From contig BFEA01000010.1 in NCBI GenBank assembly GCA_003427395.1, forward strand, positions 4,304,206 to 4,338,718: 34,513 nucleotides of DNA. Direction: 5' to 3'. Under the pieces are notes generated by a model, which did no database searches, was not told where the DNA came from, and saw only the letters and a list, made by a program, of their open reading frames with translations. The stretch is from Chara braunii. Taxonomy: Eukaryota; Streptophyta; Charophyceae; Charales; Characeae. Position numbers and translations under genes: made by a program. This document shows positions 1 to 9,740 of the stretch, in pieces; positions within the stretch are counted from its first letter, which is position 1, and each line of letters starts with the position of its first letter.

Positions 1-364
1 AAAAAAAAAAAAACCCAAAAAGTCATCAAAAAAATCCGAAAAAAAACTATGTGATGCAACAACACAAAACAAGCAACATTTGGCTGAGCATCATCTTCAG
101 ATTCTTATTAGAATTTGAGAAAAAAAATAAAAACAATATCGGATTATAAAAAAAAAAATTCGTACGGGGCCCCTAGCGTACGAGTACAAGAGTACGAGTC
201 CGTACTCGTACGAGGGTGCGTACAAGTGGCAACGTAGGATATAGTAAATGGCAAGGATGGAGAGATCATGAAGCCGACAGTAAGCCTTAGGACCTAGGAT
301 CCTAAGAACCTTGGGCGGTCGTCCATCCCCCAAAAATTTTTCTTATGTGCAAAAGTAGAGAAGG
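1..364 (+). other. A-rich leader region upstream of gag, outer element
   Basis: No coding sequence is supported here. The stretch is A-rich at the very start, with several A runs, and then holds a cluster of CGTACG-containing inverted repeats (161-222) and nested palindromes around 285-308. Because it directly precedes the lysine-rich gag start region of the outer Ty3/gypsy element, it is probably that element's untranslated leader. No LTR end or primer-binding site could be identified, so the 5' LTR should lie before the window. Confidence 0.4.
177..212. repeat. 11-bp perfect inverted repeat in the leader
   Basis: Arms 177-187 and 202-212 are exact reverse complements (CGTACGAGTAC / GTACTCGTACG) around a 14-nt loop that itself contains an overlapping inverted copy. 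A further CGTACG pair lies at 161-166 and 177-182. The cluster could fold in RNA as a leader hairpin or simply be a local palindromic duplication. Confidence 0.6.
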
Positions 365-912
365 ATGGCGACTGAGAAAGGAGCGGGAGCCTACGAAGCA
401 AGGGGAGTCAAAGCATAGAAAAGGATGTAGAACAAAACGAGGGTACCGTGAGAGACCCAGAGTCGAAAAAATCGGAAGGTAAAAAGGAAGGAAGAAAGGA
501 AGTTGTGACTGGGAAAAACTCAGAAAAAAACGGAGGAAGCAAACGAGGGACCCAGGAAACTGGGGGAGATAGGGATAAAGGCAGCCCGGCGCCGCGAGCA
601 TCGGAAGGTGCACTGTCGAAAAAGGTAAGGCTAACGGACGCCCGGAAGAAGTTAGCCGAGATAGAAAGAAGGACGACAAAATACAAGGCAAAGTTGATGG
701 AAAAAATGATGAATGAGAGGGAGGGGGACTTCGTCGGAAAAAGGTCGAGTGACGAGCAAAAGGCAAACCAAGGGCGAGGGAGTTGAGATGATGCTATGCA
801 AAGAAGAAAGGATAGGACTAGGGAGCGCAGAGAGACACCGACTAAGAAAGGGAAACAGAGAACGGGATCTCCGGAAAGGGAGGTGGAAAAAACCACCAAC
901 CCACATGCTATA

Positions 913-1001
913 GACAGCGGGACAAGCCGACCAGTGGATGCGAAAGACTTTGGAGCTTGAGAGAGAGGGTGCTAGGGGTGACCTCGGCTTGTCCTGCTGT
1001 C
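913..1001. repeat. Inverted repeat, 18-bp arms
   Basis: Arms 913-930 and 984-1001 are reverse complements with one mismatch. It lies immediately before the larger 53-bp fold-back. Both share the motif CTAGGGGTGACC, at about 972 and 1097, which may mark a template-switch or rearrangement point. Confidence 0.8.
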
Positions 1002-1009
1002 ACCAGTAG

Positions 1010-1144
1010 GAACTGCCTAAGGAAATATTTGCTCATTATACGATTGGTCACCCCTAAGATTTCTTGAGGGAATTTACCCTCGTGGCATTGCAAATCCTAG
1101 GGGTGACCAATCGTATAATGAGCAAATATTTCCTTAGGCAGTTC
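1010..1144. repeat. Fold-back of gag coding sequence, 53-bp arms
   Basis: Arms 1010-1062 and 1092-1144 are reverse complements over 53 bp with a single mismatch (1056 versus 1098), separated by a 29-nt loop. The right arm is the coding-sense copy, continuous with downstream gag; the left arm is the inverted duplicate. Near-perfect identity in an otherwise decayed element implies a recent rearrangement or an assembly or library chimera. Confidence 0.9.
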
Positions 1145-1540
1145 ACCGAGTTCGACAAAGATAAGATCATATCAGCCTACCAACAGACCACAAAATTTAT
1201 GAATACAAGGGACGTCGACTTCAGTACGGTGACAGACATTGCTGAGAAAATGGTCGTAACCAACTCGTTGGCCCTGCTGAAGGAGGGAGACGTCATTGAC
1301 TTTACCGGTAAAACAGAAGATAAGGTGAAAAGAGAGACACAGAGTCTGCATGAGCGTGTCCATGGGGTAGATGGAAAGATCGAAAGAGTAAAGAACACAT
1401 TAATGGTAATGCAAGCCCAAGTGACACAAACCCAGGCGGCTCGACCCCCCCTCCCGCCGCGAGAGGCTGTGGCATCGACAGGAATAGCTAACCGAGATTT
1501 TAATAGAAGGGATCCAACCAATGAACAATGCAGGTATTGC

Positions 1541-1544
1541 ACGT
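1541..1544. repeat. Target-site duplication, left copy (ACGT)
   Basis: ACGT precedes the LTR start TGTC at 1545. The same four bases follow the LTR end TACA at 13290-13293. Removing the insertion and one copy keeps gag in phase. Ty3/gypsy duplications are commonly 4-6 bp, so four is acceptable. Three of the four bases (ACG) also follow the other LTR end at 10970, so the length is slightly uncertain. Confidence 0.7.
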
Positions 1545-2723
1545 TGTCAGGACCGGTGGGTCCCGAGACAAGTCCTGACCCCTGAGAAACGGTATATGGC
1601 AGAATTGTGCACAACAGAGAAAACCAGAGGCAAGAGAGATAGGAAGGATGAAAGGCTAAGGCATAAGTATTGACGCCTAGGGGCCTAGAAAAATGCCCTG
1701 GGTTGCCGAAACCAGTGGACCAAAAAGAAATTCGTAGGATATTAAGCGGCAAAGAGCCGCAAAAAAATAATTAAGGTGGCCCTTCTTTCCGAAAAAAGAA
1801 GGACCGCTAGGAAAATAATGTCGTGGGTTGTGCACCACAGGGAAAAAAGAGTCAAGGAGGTCAATAAAATAATGATGGGGCACCGACACATGAGAACTCA
1901 GCACGGGGTCAAGGGGGCCACCGGAGTGCGATATAAGAAAGGTCAAAGGGCCATGAACCAAGTAAGGAGCCGTGACCGAAAAAATAGGCACGCATGAGAC
2001 ATTGAAAGAGACTATAAATGGGGCAGCAATGGGGAAGAAAGTGCCAAGAGAAACTGGGACACCGCAAGGAAAAATGTCAAGGACCATAGGGGACTAAGTA
2101 AAAATAATGACATTTTGGGGCCAAGTACCGGTGGGGCTACCGATGGGACAAGTGTCGGGGACTAGCGGGGGAGAAGTGGCGGGGACTTGTGATATCCCAA
2201 GACAGAGTTATGAAGGGCTATAAGAGAAGGATGCCCAAAGCAAGACGTGCCGTCAAAATCAAGCTCTAGACGAGCAAGAATATCAACACCACTAGTACAA
2301 ACAGTAGTGGAAGCAAACGGGAGGATCAAATCAGAAAGGAAAGCAAAAGAAAAGTAAGGGAAGAGGCATGGCAACAATCCGAAATATCTTGGACTAGCCA
2401 CCTTGAAGAAAATGGAGCCAAGAGAGACTCCATGTAAAAAATAGGCTCCCGTGAGAAAATCGCAGCAAAGGGGGCCACAGTTTGGAAGAAAGGGAAGCAA
2501 AAGGAGATTCCCATGAGCATGGGAAAACCCCAATTGTAGTTCGAGAAATAACGGACTGCACCTTAGGCACAGGAAGGGTCAAAACTAAGAGGAAGGGCCT
2601 AGAAAAGACCTTAACGGCTAATTGACACTTGACATGCTAGAAAAAGAAAAAAAAAAGGTGGGAGAATAAGACAGAAGGAGTGAGAGGGAGTGAGTGAGTT
2701 GGTCGTCAGTAGGGACTGCCATA

Positions 2724-2747
2724 AGTAGGGACTGACAAGTCTCTACT
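2724..2747. repeat. Conserved LTR hairpin, copy 1
   Basis: Arms 2724-2733 and 2738-2747 pair over 10 bp with one G-T position, which would be a G-U wobble in RNA. Related hairpins occur at 3986-4009, 25358-25381 and 26626-26649. Confidence 0.7.
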
Positions 2748-2876
2748 GTCAGAAAAAAAAAGAAAAAAAAAGAAAAAAGAAAAAAACCTTAACGGTAAAA
2801 AACGATCACTTGGGGACATACATCTGTGACCAGATACATCTTGGGATATGGCGGTTGCAAAAGATCTTGCTTTTCT

Positions 2877-2910
2877 CTTGATTTTATAGAGAAAATCAAG
2901 AAAAATCAAG
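2877..2910. repeat. Stem with a compensatory change between LTR copies
   Basis: CTTGATTTT (2877-2885) pairs with AAAATCAAG (2902-2910). In the other LTR the equivalent arms are CTTTATTTT (25517-25525) and AAAATAAAG (25542-25550), so a G-C pair has become a T-A pair on both sides. A second AAAATCAAG at 2892-2900 could pair with the same left arm here, but its counterpart at 25532-25540 did not change. Confidence 0.6.
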
Positions 2911-3618
2911 GCCTCATGCAACCGAGATACAATGGATTGCATGGGGGAGGGGAAACACATGTTTTAAATGCATCCGGAGCCAATATGGAGTCCGGATGCA
3001 CTTGGGAGTTGACCGTTGCATTTGGTTTCAGTTTAAGGCATGTTGTGAGGCCATGAGGCTAGGAAAGAGGCCGTTATGGCCGTCCGAGAGATAACGGACT
3101 GCATTAGGGTGCCTAAGCCAAAAGGAAAAAGGGCCTAGACTCACCAAAAACGCTAGAAAAGAACACCCTTGGCTTGGGCAAACAAAAACGATAAATGGGG
3201 GTCGCGAGATGGTGGATCTCGTGGCCTGGAGTATTCGCGCCACTTGAGGCCCATGAGAAGAAGGGATTGGGGCTGTCGGGGATAATGAAGCCCCAAATAA
3301 AAATGGGACGTCACCGGGAATGATGTCATGGACTAAATGGGGCCAAATAAAAATAGTTGAAATTTGGGACATGCGTTGGGGGGACCGCCGCCGGGACTAG
3401 AAAATGAAACTGACATGAAAAAATGGCGGGGACTTGAGTAGTCCCAAGAGGACCATGAACCAGCAAAAGAGGACTGTGCAAGCAAGTAGTGCCGTCAAGA
3501 TCAAAATCTTGACGGTGAATAATATCATCCAATGTGAGTGCAAAAGTGAAAGAGCCTAGGGAGAGGGTACAAGGAGGCAAAAATGAGAGAAAAAGGGTAA
3601 AGGAGGGACTGCCCAGCA

Positions 3619-3636
3619 GTCCGAGATATCTCAGAC
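3619..3636. repeat. Near-palindrome, GTCCGAGATATCTCAGAC
   Basis: This 18-nt palindrome has one mismatched pair. The matching position in the 3' LTR (26260-26277) is a perfect 18-bp palindrome, and a more diverged relative lies at 2377-2394. Confidence 0.7.
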
Positions 3637-3985
3637 TAGCAAGGCACAAGAAAATAGAGCCTCAATGGGCTATATAAAGAAAATAAGTTGCCAAGGAAAA
3701 ATCGGAGCACAAGAGGGCTAAAAAATAAAAAAACGGGGGCAAATGGGAGCCTAATGAGCATGGGGATTTCATTATTGCAATCCGAGTTGCAACGGCCAAC
3801 AGCTGGCTATGAACCTGACCATGAATGAGGTTCTAAGGCCTAGAAAGAGGATGCACAACAACTTGGTACTTGTCACAACAGGAAAAAAAAAAAAAGGAAA
3901 GAAATATAGGAGAAAAAAGAGGGAGGATGAGACAAAAAGGGAGAAAAGAGTGGAGGAGAATGTGTCGGTCAGTTCGGACTGGCAC

Positions 3986-4009
3986 AATAGGGACTGACAG
4001 GTCCCTACT
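3986..4009. repeat. Conserved LTR hairpin, copy 2
   Basis: Nine-base arms at 3986-3994 and 4001-4009 pair with one A-C mismatch around a 6-nt loop. Its partner in the 3' LTR (26626-26649) is fully paired. Confidence 0.65.
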
Positions 4010-5235
4010 ATGACCTCATCCCTCCAGATTTTGTGGAGGGCAATCCGGATTGTAGAGATAATGTCCTTGGGGTATTATCTCAACAATATCTGAATTTAAA
4101 AGGGCAAAAATGAGTGAAAAAGCAAAAAGGAGTTGACCGTTTTTTTTGTGAGTCATGGATCTGAGATCAGATCTCATGGTTGAGAACATATGGCTGTTTT
4201 TTGTGGGGCCAGCTCAAACGGCCAACTCCGGAATGAGTTGGCAGCCCAAAATGGAAAGAAACAAAAGAAGAAAAATGCGAAAATTGTGCATTTGGCCCCA
4301 AAAGAAGGCCAGCTGCACCAAAAATTGAAAAAGTGAGCATAGGGTTTCAAAATTGAAGCAAGGACCACTTGGGGGTAGTTGAAAATTATGTTGGCCTTGG
4401 ATCTCAACTAGATCCAAATCTGGGATTGATACGAGACATGAAAAAATATCTCGGCCTACCAAAAAAGGGGTAGGAACAACAAAAATCAAGAAAAATGTTC
4501 ATAAGGCCTTTTTCTTTCAAGTAAGGCTGCCCCTTGAGCATTCGGACACAAGGGGGCAACATTGGAAAAATAAAAGGAGGCTTGAGGAGACCAAGAGGCA
4601 GTCCGAGTTGGTACCAGCCACTCAGACTGCATGAACTTGGCCAAAATGAGGCCCATGTGCCCCCGGAGAGGCCTGGTGGTGGGGTTTGGCCTTAGGGGTA
4701 CCTCGGTTCACTTGGAGGTACATAGGGAGGCTCAAGGGTTGACCGGTTCATCAGTTCCGGCCTACATAAGCTAAGGGAGCAGAACGCCTCACTCACATTT
4801 GCATGAGGAGTGCCCATGCTGCCCAAGTGAGCTCATAGGAGCACTCTACCAACTTGGAGTGAGAGGAGGGGAACCGCTGCCAGTTAGGAGGCTTGAAGGA
4901 GGCTGTGGGCTAGTAGAACCTCCCATTAGAGCAAGTGTGAGTAGTGGAGGCTCAAGGTGGTGGTCCGACATAGGCCCCCAGGCTGCAAGAGAGAGAGAGA
5001 GACTTAGAGGAACGCATTCAACCCTCCTAGAGGGAAGGACTCCATAGCCTTGGTGGTTGGAGTTTGCCTTAACCAGGGGAAAGCTGAGAGAGGGAGGAGA
5101 TGAGGGTTTGAGGGAGAAGAGGGCCATAGCTAAATGAGGGAGAAGGAGCTTCATCTGATTGGTCTTCAACACCAACAAAAGAAAGGAGAGTTGAGTGGAA
5201 ACAAGGAGGAGGATCTTCTTCTTATTATTATTATT

Positions 5236-5310
5236 NTTTTTTTTTTTTCTTCTTCTTCTTCCTCTTTTTTTTTTTTTTTTTTTTTTTTTNTCTTTNTTNN
5301 TTACTTTTCA
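5236..5310. repeat. Poly-T / TTC-rich tract
   Basis: This low-complexity T tract with TTC runs includes ambiguous bases at 5236, 5290, 5296 and 5299-5300. The same position in the 3' LTR (27857-27920) is also a T tract. Its exact length is not reliable in this assembly. Confidence 0.85.
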
Positions 5311-5674
5311 TCCCCTCCTCTTCTCCTTCTTCCTCATCATCTTCTGATCCTTTCCTCAGGGGGGTGAGAAGTAGTTCAGTCATTGATAGTACCTCCATGC
5401 TGACCATTTCCTTCACTCCCTGGCAAATTGTCACTTTGGGCTATAACTTTCCTGGCTTGAGGGAAAGATTTGCTCACTCCCACCTAACGATCTACCTCTC
5501 CCCCCACTTGGGGTTAAATCCCTACTTTGATCTTCACTCATCGAGACACTTTGGTGATCTTAGCCTCCGACATTGCCCATTTTTCCACCTTGTAATGATC
5601 GGATTCAAGGCTGGAAGTTTCCATGAGTGCTATGCAGGTGTTCGAGCAAGTCTCACTCACATGCAATTCTCTAC
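5311..5674 (+). other. LTR bridge between the T tract and the array
   Basis: A unique segment joins the T tract to the tandem array. It matches 27921-28339 in the 3' LTR, for example at the 'ccttcactccctg' landmark (5411 and 28071). No gene is evident. Confidence 0.6.
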
Positions 5675-8600
5675 TCTCACTTGGTGATGTACCGGTTCCT
5701 TCCTAGTTACTCCATAGCTCACATATGTGTATGCTGCACTCTCACATGTGCAAGTTCAGTTTTTCCTCACTTGGTGATATGTCGGTTCCTTCCTAGTTGC
5801 TCCATATCTCATGTATGTATGTGTTGTAGTCTCATTGGTGCAAGTTCAGTCTTTCTCTCATTTGGTAATGTGACGGTTCCTTCCTAGTTGCTCCATAGCT
5901 CATGTATGTATGTGCTGTAGTCTCTTTGGTGCAAGTTCAGTCTTTCTCTCATTTGGTGATGTGGCGGTCCCTTCCTAGTTGCTCCATAACTCAAGTACAT
6001 ATGTGTTTTAGTCTCATTGGTGCAAGTTCAGTCTTTCTGTCATTTGGTGACGTGGCGGTTTCTTCCTAGTTGCTCCATAGCTCATGTATGTATGTGTTGT
6101 AGTCTTTTTGGTGCAAGTTCAGTCTTTCTCTCACTTGGTGGAGTACCAGTTCCTTCCTAGTTGTTACATAGGTCATGTGTGTATGTACTGTAGTCTCATT
6201 GGTGCAAGTTCAGTCTTTGTCTCATTTGGTGGAGTGACGGTTTCTTCCTAGTTGCTCCATAACTCATGCAAGTATGTGTTGTCGTCTCTTTGGTGTCAGT
6301 TCATTCTTTCACTCATTTGGTGATGTGACGGTTCCTTCCTAGTTGCTCCATAGTTCATGTATGTGTGTGTTGTAGTCTCAATGGTGCAAGTTCAGTTTTT
6401 GTCTCACTTGGTGAAGTACCCGGTCCCTTCCTAGTTGTTCCATAACTCATGTATGTATGTACTTTAGTCTCATTGGTGCAAGTTCATTCTTTCTCTCATT
6501 TGCTGATGTGGCGGTTCCTTCCTAGTTGCTCCATAACTCATGTATGTATGTGTTGTAGTCTTAATGGTGCAAGTTCAGTCTTTCTCTCATTTGGTGATAT
6601 GGCGGTTCCTTCCTAGTTGCTCCATANCTCATGTATGTATGTGTTGTAGCCTCTTTGGTGCCAGTTCAGTCGTTCTCTCATTTGGTGATGTGGCAGCTGG
6701 TGATGTGGCAGCTCCTTCCTAGTTGGTCCACAACTCATGTATATGTATGTACTGCAGTCTCCTTGGTGCAAGTTCAGTCTTTCTCTCACTTGGTGATGTG
6801 GGGGTTCCTTCCCATAGCTCGTGTATGTGTGTGTTGTAGTCTCAATGGTGCAAGTTCAGTCTTTTTCTCACTTGGTGAAGTACCGGTTCCTTCCCAGTTG
6901 TTCCATACCTCATGTATGTATGTACTGTAGTCTCATTGGTGCAAGTTCAGTCTTTCTCTCATTTGCTGATGTGGCGGTTCCTTCCTAGTTGCTCCATAGC
7001 TCATGTATGTATGTGTTGTAGTCTCTTTGGTGTCAGTTCAGTCTTTCTCTCATTTGGTGATGTGGCGGTTCCTTCCTAGTTGCTCCATAGCTCATGTATG
7101 TATATGTTGTAGTCTTGTTGGTGGAAGTTTAGTTTTTCTCTCACTTGGTGGAGTACCGGTTCCTTCCTAGATGTTCCATAATTCATGTATGTATGTACTA
7201 TAGTCTCATTGGTGCAAGTTCAGTCTTTCTCTCATTTGGTGATGTACTAGTTCCTTCCTCGTTGTTCCATAGCTCATGTATGTATGTACTGTAGTCTCAT
7301 TGGTGCAAGTTCAATTTTTCTTTCATCTGCAGAAGTACCGGTTCCTTCCTAGTTGCTGCATAACTCATGTATGTATGTGTTGTAGACTTATTAGTTCAAG
7401 TTCAGTCTTTCTCTCACTTGGTGTTGTACCGGTCCCTTCCTAGTTGTTCCATAGTTCATGTATGTGTATGTTGTAGTCATTGGTGCCAGTTCAGTCTTTC
7501 TCTCACTTAGTGATGTGGCGGTTCCTTCCTAGTTGCTCCATAACTCATGTATGTATGTGTTGTAGTCCCATTGGTGGAAGTTCAGTCCTTCTCTCACTTG
7601 GTGATATACCAGTTCCTTCCTAGTTGTTTCATACCTCATGTATGTGTGTGTTAAAGTCTCATGGATACAAGTCGAGTCTTTCTCTCATTTGGTGGTATGA
7701 TGGTTCCTTCCTCGTTACTCCATATCTCGTGTATGTATGTACTGTAGCCTCATTGGTACAAGTTCAGTCTCTCTATCACTTGGTGATGTACCGGTTCCTT
7801 CCTTGTTGCTCCATAGCTCACATGTGTGTATGTTGCACTCTCACATATGCAAGTTCAGTCTTCTCTCACTTGGTGATGTGGCGGTGCTTTCCTAGTTGCT
7901 CCATAGCTCATGTATGTGTGTGCTATAGTCTCACATATGCACTTTCACTTGGTGATATACCAGTTCCTTCTTAGTTGCTCCATACTTCACATGTGTGCAT
8001 ACTGCACTCTAATATGTGCAAGTTCAGTCCTTCTTTAGTTGGGGATGTGGCGGTGCTCTTCTAGTTGCTCCATAGCTCATGTATGTGTGTGCTGAAGTCT
8101 CATTGGTACAAGTTCAGTCTTTCTCTCACTTGGTGATATACCGGTTCTTTCCTAGTTGTTCCATAGCCCATTTATGTGTATGTTGGAGTCTCATTGGTGC
8201 AAGTTCAGTCTTTCTCCCACTTGGTGATGTGCTGGTTCCTTCCTAGTTGCTCCATAGCTCATGTGTGTGTATGATGTAGGTCCATTTGTCCAAGTTAAGT
8301 CTTTCTCCCAGTTAGTGATGTACCGGTGCCTTCCTAGTCGCTCCATAGCTCATGTGTGTATATGCTGCAGGTCCATTTGTCGAAGTTCAGTCTTTCTCTC
8401 ACTTGGGGATGTGACGTTGCTTTCCTAGTTGCTCCATAGCTCATGTATGTGTGTGCTGAAGTCTCATTGATACAAGTTCAATCTTTCTCTCACCTGGTGA
8501 TATACCGGTTCTTTCCTAGTTGTTCCATAGCTCATGTATGTGTGTGTTGTAATCTTATAGGTGCAAGTTCAGTCTTTCTCCCACTTAGTGATGTGCTGGT

Positions 8601-9515
8601 TGCTTCCTAGTTGCTCCATAGCTCATGTGTGTGTATGTTGTAGGTCCATTTGTCCAAGTTCAGTCTCTCTCCCACTTAGTGATGTACCGGTTCCTTCCTA
8701 GTTGCTCCATAGCTCATGTGTGTGTATGTTGCAGGTCCATTTGTCCAAGTTCTGTCTTTCTCTCACTTGGTGATATGGCGATGCTATCCTAGTTGTTCCA
8801 TGGCTCATGTACGTGTGTGTTGTAGTCTCATTGGTGCAAGTTCAGTCTTTCTCTCCCTTCGTGATGTGGCGGTGCTTTCCTAGTTGCTCCATAGCTCATG
8901 TATGTGTGTGTTGTAGTCTCATTGGTGCAAGTTCAGTCTTTCTCTCACTCGGTGATGTGTCGGTTCCTTCCTAGTTGCTCCATAACTCATGCATGTATGT
9001 GATGTAGTCTCATTGATGCAAGTTTAGTCTTCCTCCCACTTGGTGATGTCCTGGTTCATTCGTAGTTGCTTCACAACTCATGTGTGTGTATGTTGTAGGT
9101 CCATTTGTCCAAGTTCACTCTTTCGCTCACTTGGTGATGTCGTGGTGCTTTCCTAGTTGCTTCACATCTCATGTATGTGTGTGCCGTAGTGTCATTTGTG
9201 CAAGTTCAGTCTTTCTCTCACTTGGTGGTGTGGCGATGCTTTCCTAGTTGCTCCATAGCTCATGTATGTGTGTGTTGTAGTCTCACTTGTGCAAGTTCAG
9301 TCTCTCTCTCACTTGGTGATGTGGCGGTTTCTTCCTAGTTGCTCCGTAGCTCATGTATGTGTATGTTGTAGTCTCATTAGGGCAACTTCAGTCTTTCTCT
9401 CACTTGGTGATGTACTGGTTCCTTCCTAGTGCTCCATAACTCATGTGTGTGTATTTTGTGGGTCCACTTGTCTAAGTTCAGTTTTTTTCTCACCTGATGC
9501 TATACCGGTTCAGAT
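5675..9515. repeat. Satellite-like array, about 91-bp monomer (type A), inside the LTR
   Basis: Roughly 42 diverged monomers of about 91 bp lie in tandem. The core reads CACTTGGTGATGT, a GGTTCCTTCCTAG box, TTGCTCCATAGCTCATGTATG and GCAAGTTCAGTCTTTCTCT. Monomers vary by point changes and small indels, with occasional partial duplications such as 'tggtgatgtggcagc' near 6690. The last monomer switches to a 'ccggttcagatcttg' form, which also ends the array in the other LTR. Because 91 is not a multiple of three, there is no continuous reading frame. A single N lies at 6627. Confidence 0.95.
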
Positions 9516-9563
9516 CTTGAACCAGGGGTGGTAGGACGAGTAAGGATAAGGCTTGATTAGGGA

Positions 9564-9565
9564 GA

Positions 9566-9649
<84 letters not shown>

Positions 9650-9650
9650 N

Positions 9651-9737
<87 letters not shown>
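9564..9737. repeat. (TC)n microsatellite in the LTR
   Basis: A nearly pure TC tract of about 170 bases, with one N at 9650, follows the 91-bp array. The same arrangement is seen at 34438-34513 and, shortened, at 12027-12053. Long Arg-Glu or Ser-Leu frames through it are artefacts. Confidence 0.97.

Positions 9738-9740
<3 letters not shown>

Larger units (their letters stand above)
448..1543 (+). pseudogene. gag: gag 5' portion (outer Ty3/gypsy element), broken
   Basis: This is the N-terminal and middle part of a retrotransposon Gag, the structural protein that packages element RNA. The first frame (448-786) is very rich in Lys, Glu and Arg and has no recognised fold. After frame changes and a fold-back at 913-1144, a clean frame from 1064 carries a Gag-like segment, then a heptad-like helix (about 1327-1425) and a Pro/Ala linker. 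It ends with the first half of a CCHC zinc knuckle, with Cys codons at 1529-1531 and 1538-1540. An LTR begins at 1545, so the frame runs into LTR sequence and stops at 1585. The rest of gag resumes at 13290 in matching phase. A possible earlier start is the ATG at 365, but a stop follows at 416. The capsid core appears short or missing around the fold-back. The Gag assignment rests on the split knuckle and the downstream pol. Confidence 0.75.
1545..5230 (+). repeat. LTR left domain, hairpin-rich, internally duplicated
   Basis: This gene-free 3.7-kb block is conserved at 24237-27855. It carries repeated short inverted repeats built on GCAGTCCG/CGGACTGC and AGTAGGGAC/GTCCCTACT. There is also an old internal duplication: the order of motifs in about 1680-2750 recurs in about 3060-4010. 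Shared landmarks are a 'ccgtcaa.atcaa' box at 2250 and 3492, a 'ccga.atatct' palindrome at 2379 and 3621, and a terminal 'tagggactgaca' hairpin at 2726 and 3988. Short open frames here are not supported as genes. Confidence 0.75.

Noticed and set aside
4762-4775. TATA-like 'cctacataagc' as LTR promoter
   Set aside because: The match is weak, and the counterpart near 27398 reads 'ccttcataagc'. No transcription start evidence is visible.
4799-5047. About 80-codon frame conserved in both LTRs (counterpart within 27154-27663)
   Set aside because: The start and first 35 codons are similar, but similarity is no higher than in surrounding non-coding LTR sequence and the ends differ. It may merit a dN/dS test but is not supported as a gene.
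5627-7974. Cys/Val/Ser-rich small proteins in the tandem array
   Set aside because: They recur only because monomers recur. The 91-bp period shifts frame each unit and stops follow quickly.
5675-9515. CRISPR-like array
   Set aside because: Whole monomers are repeated and diverged, with no unique spacers between constant repeats. The context is a eukaryotic LTR.
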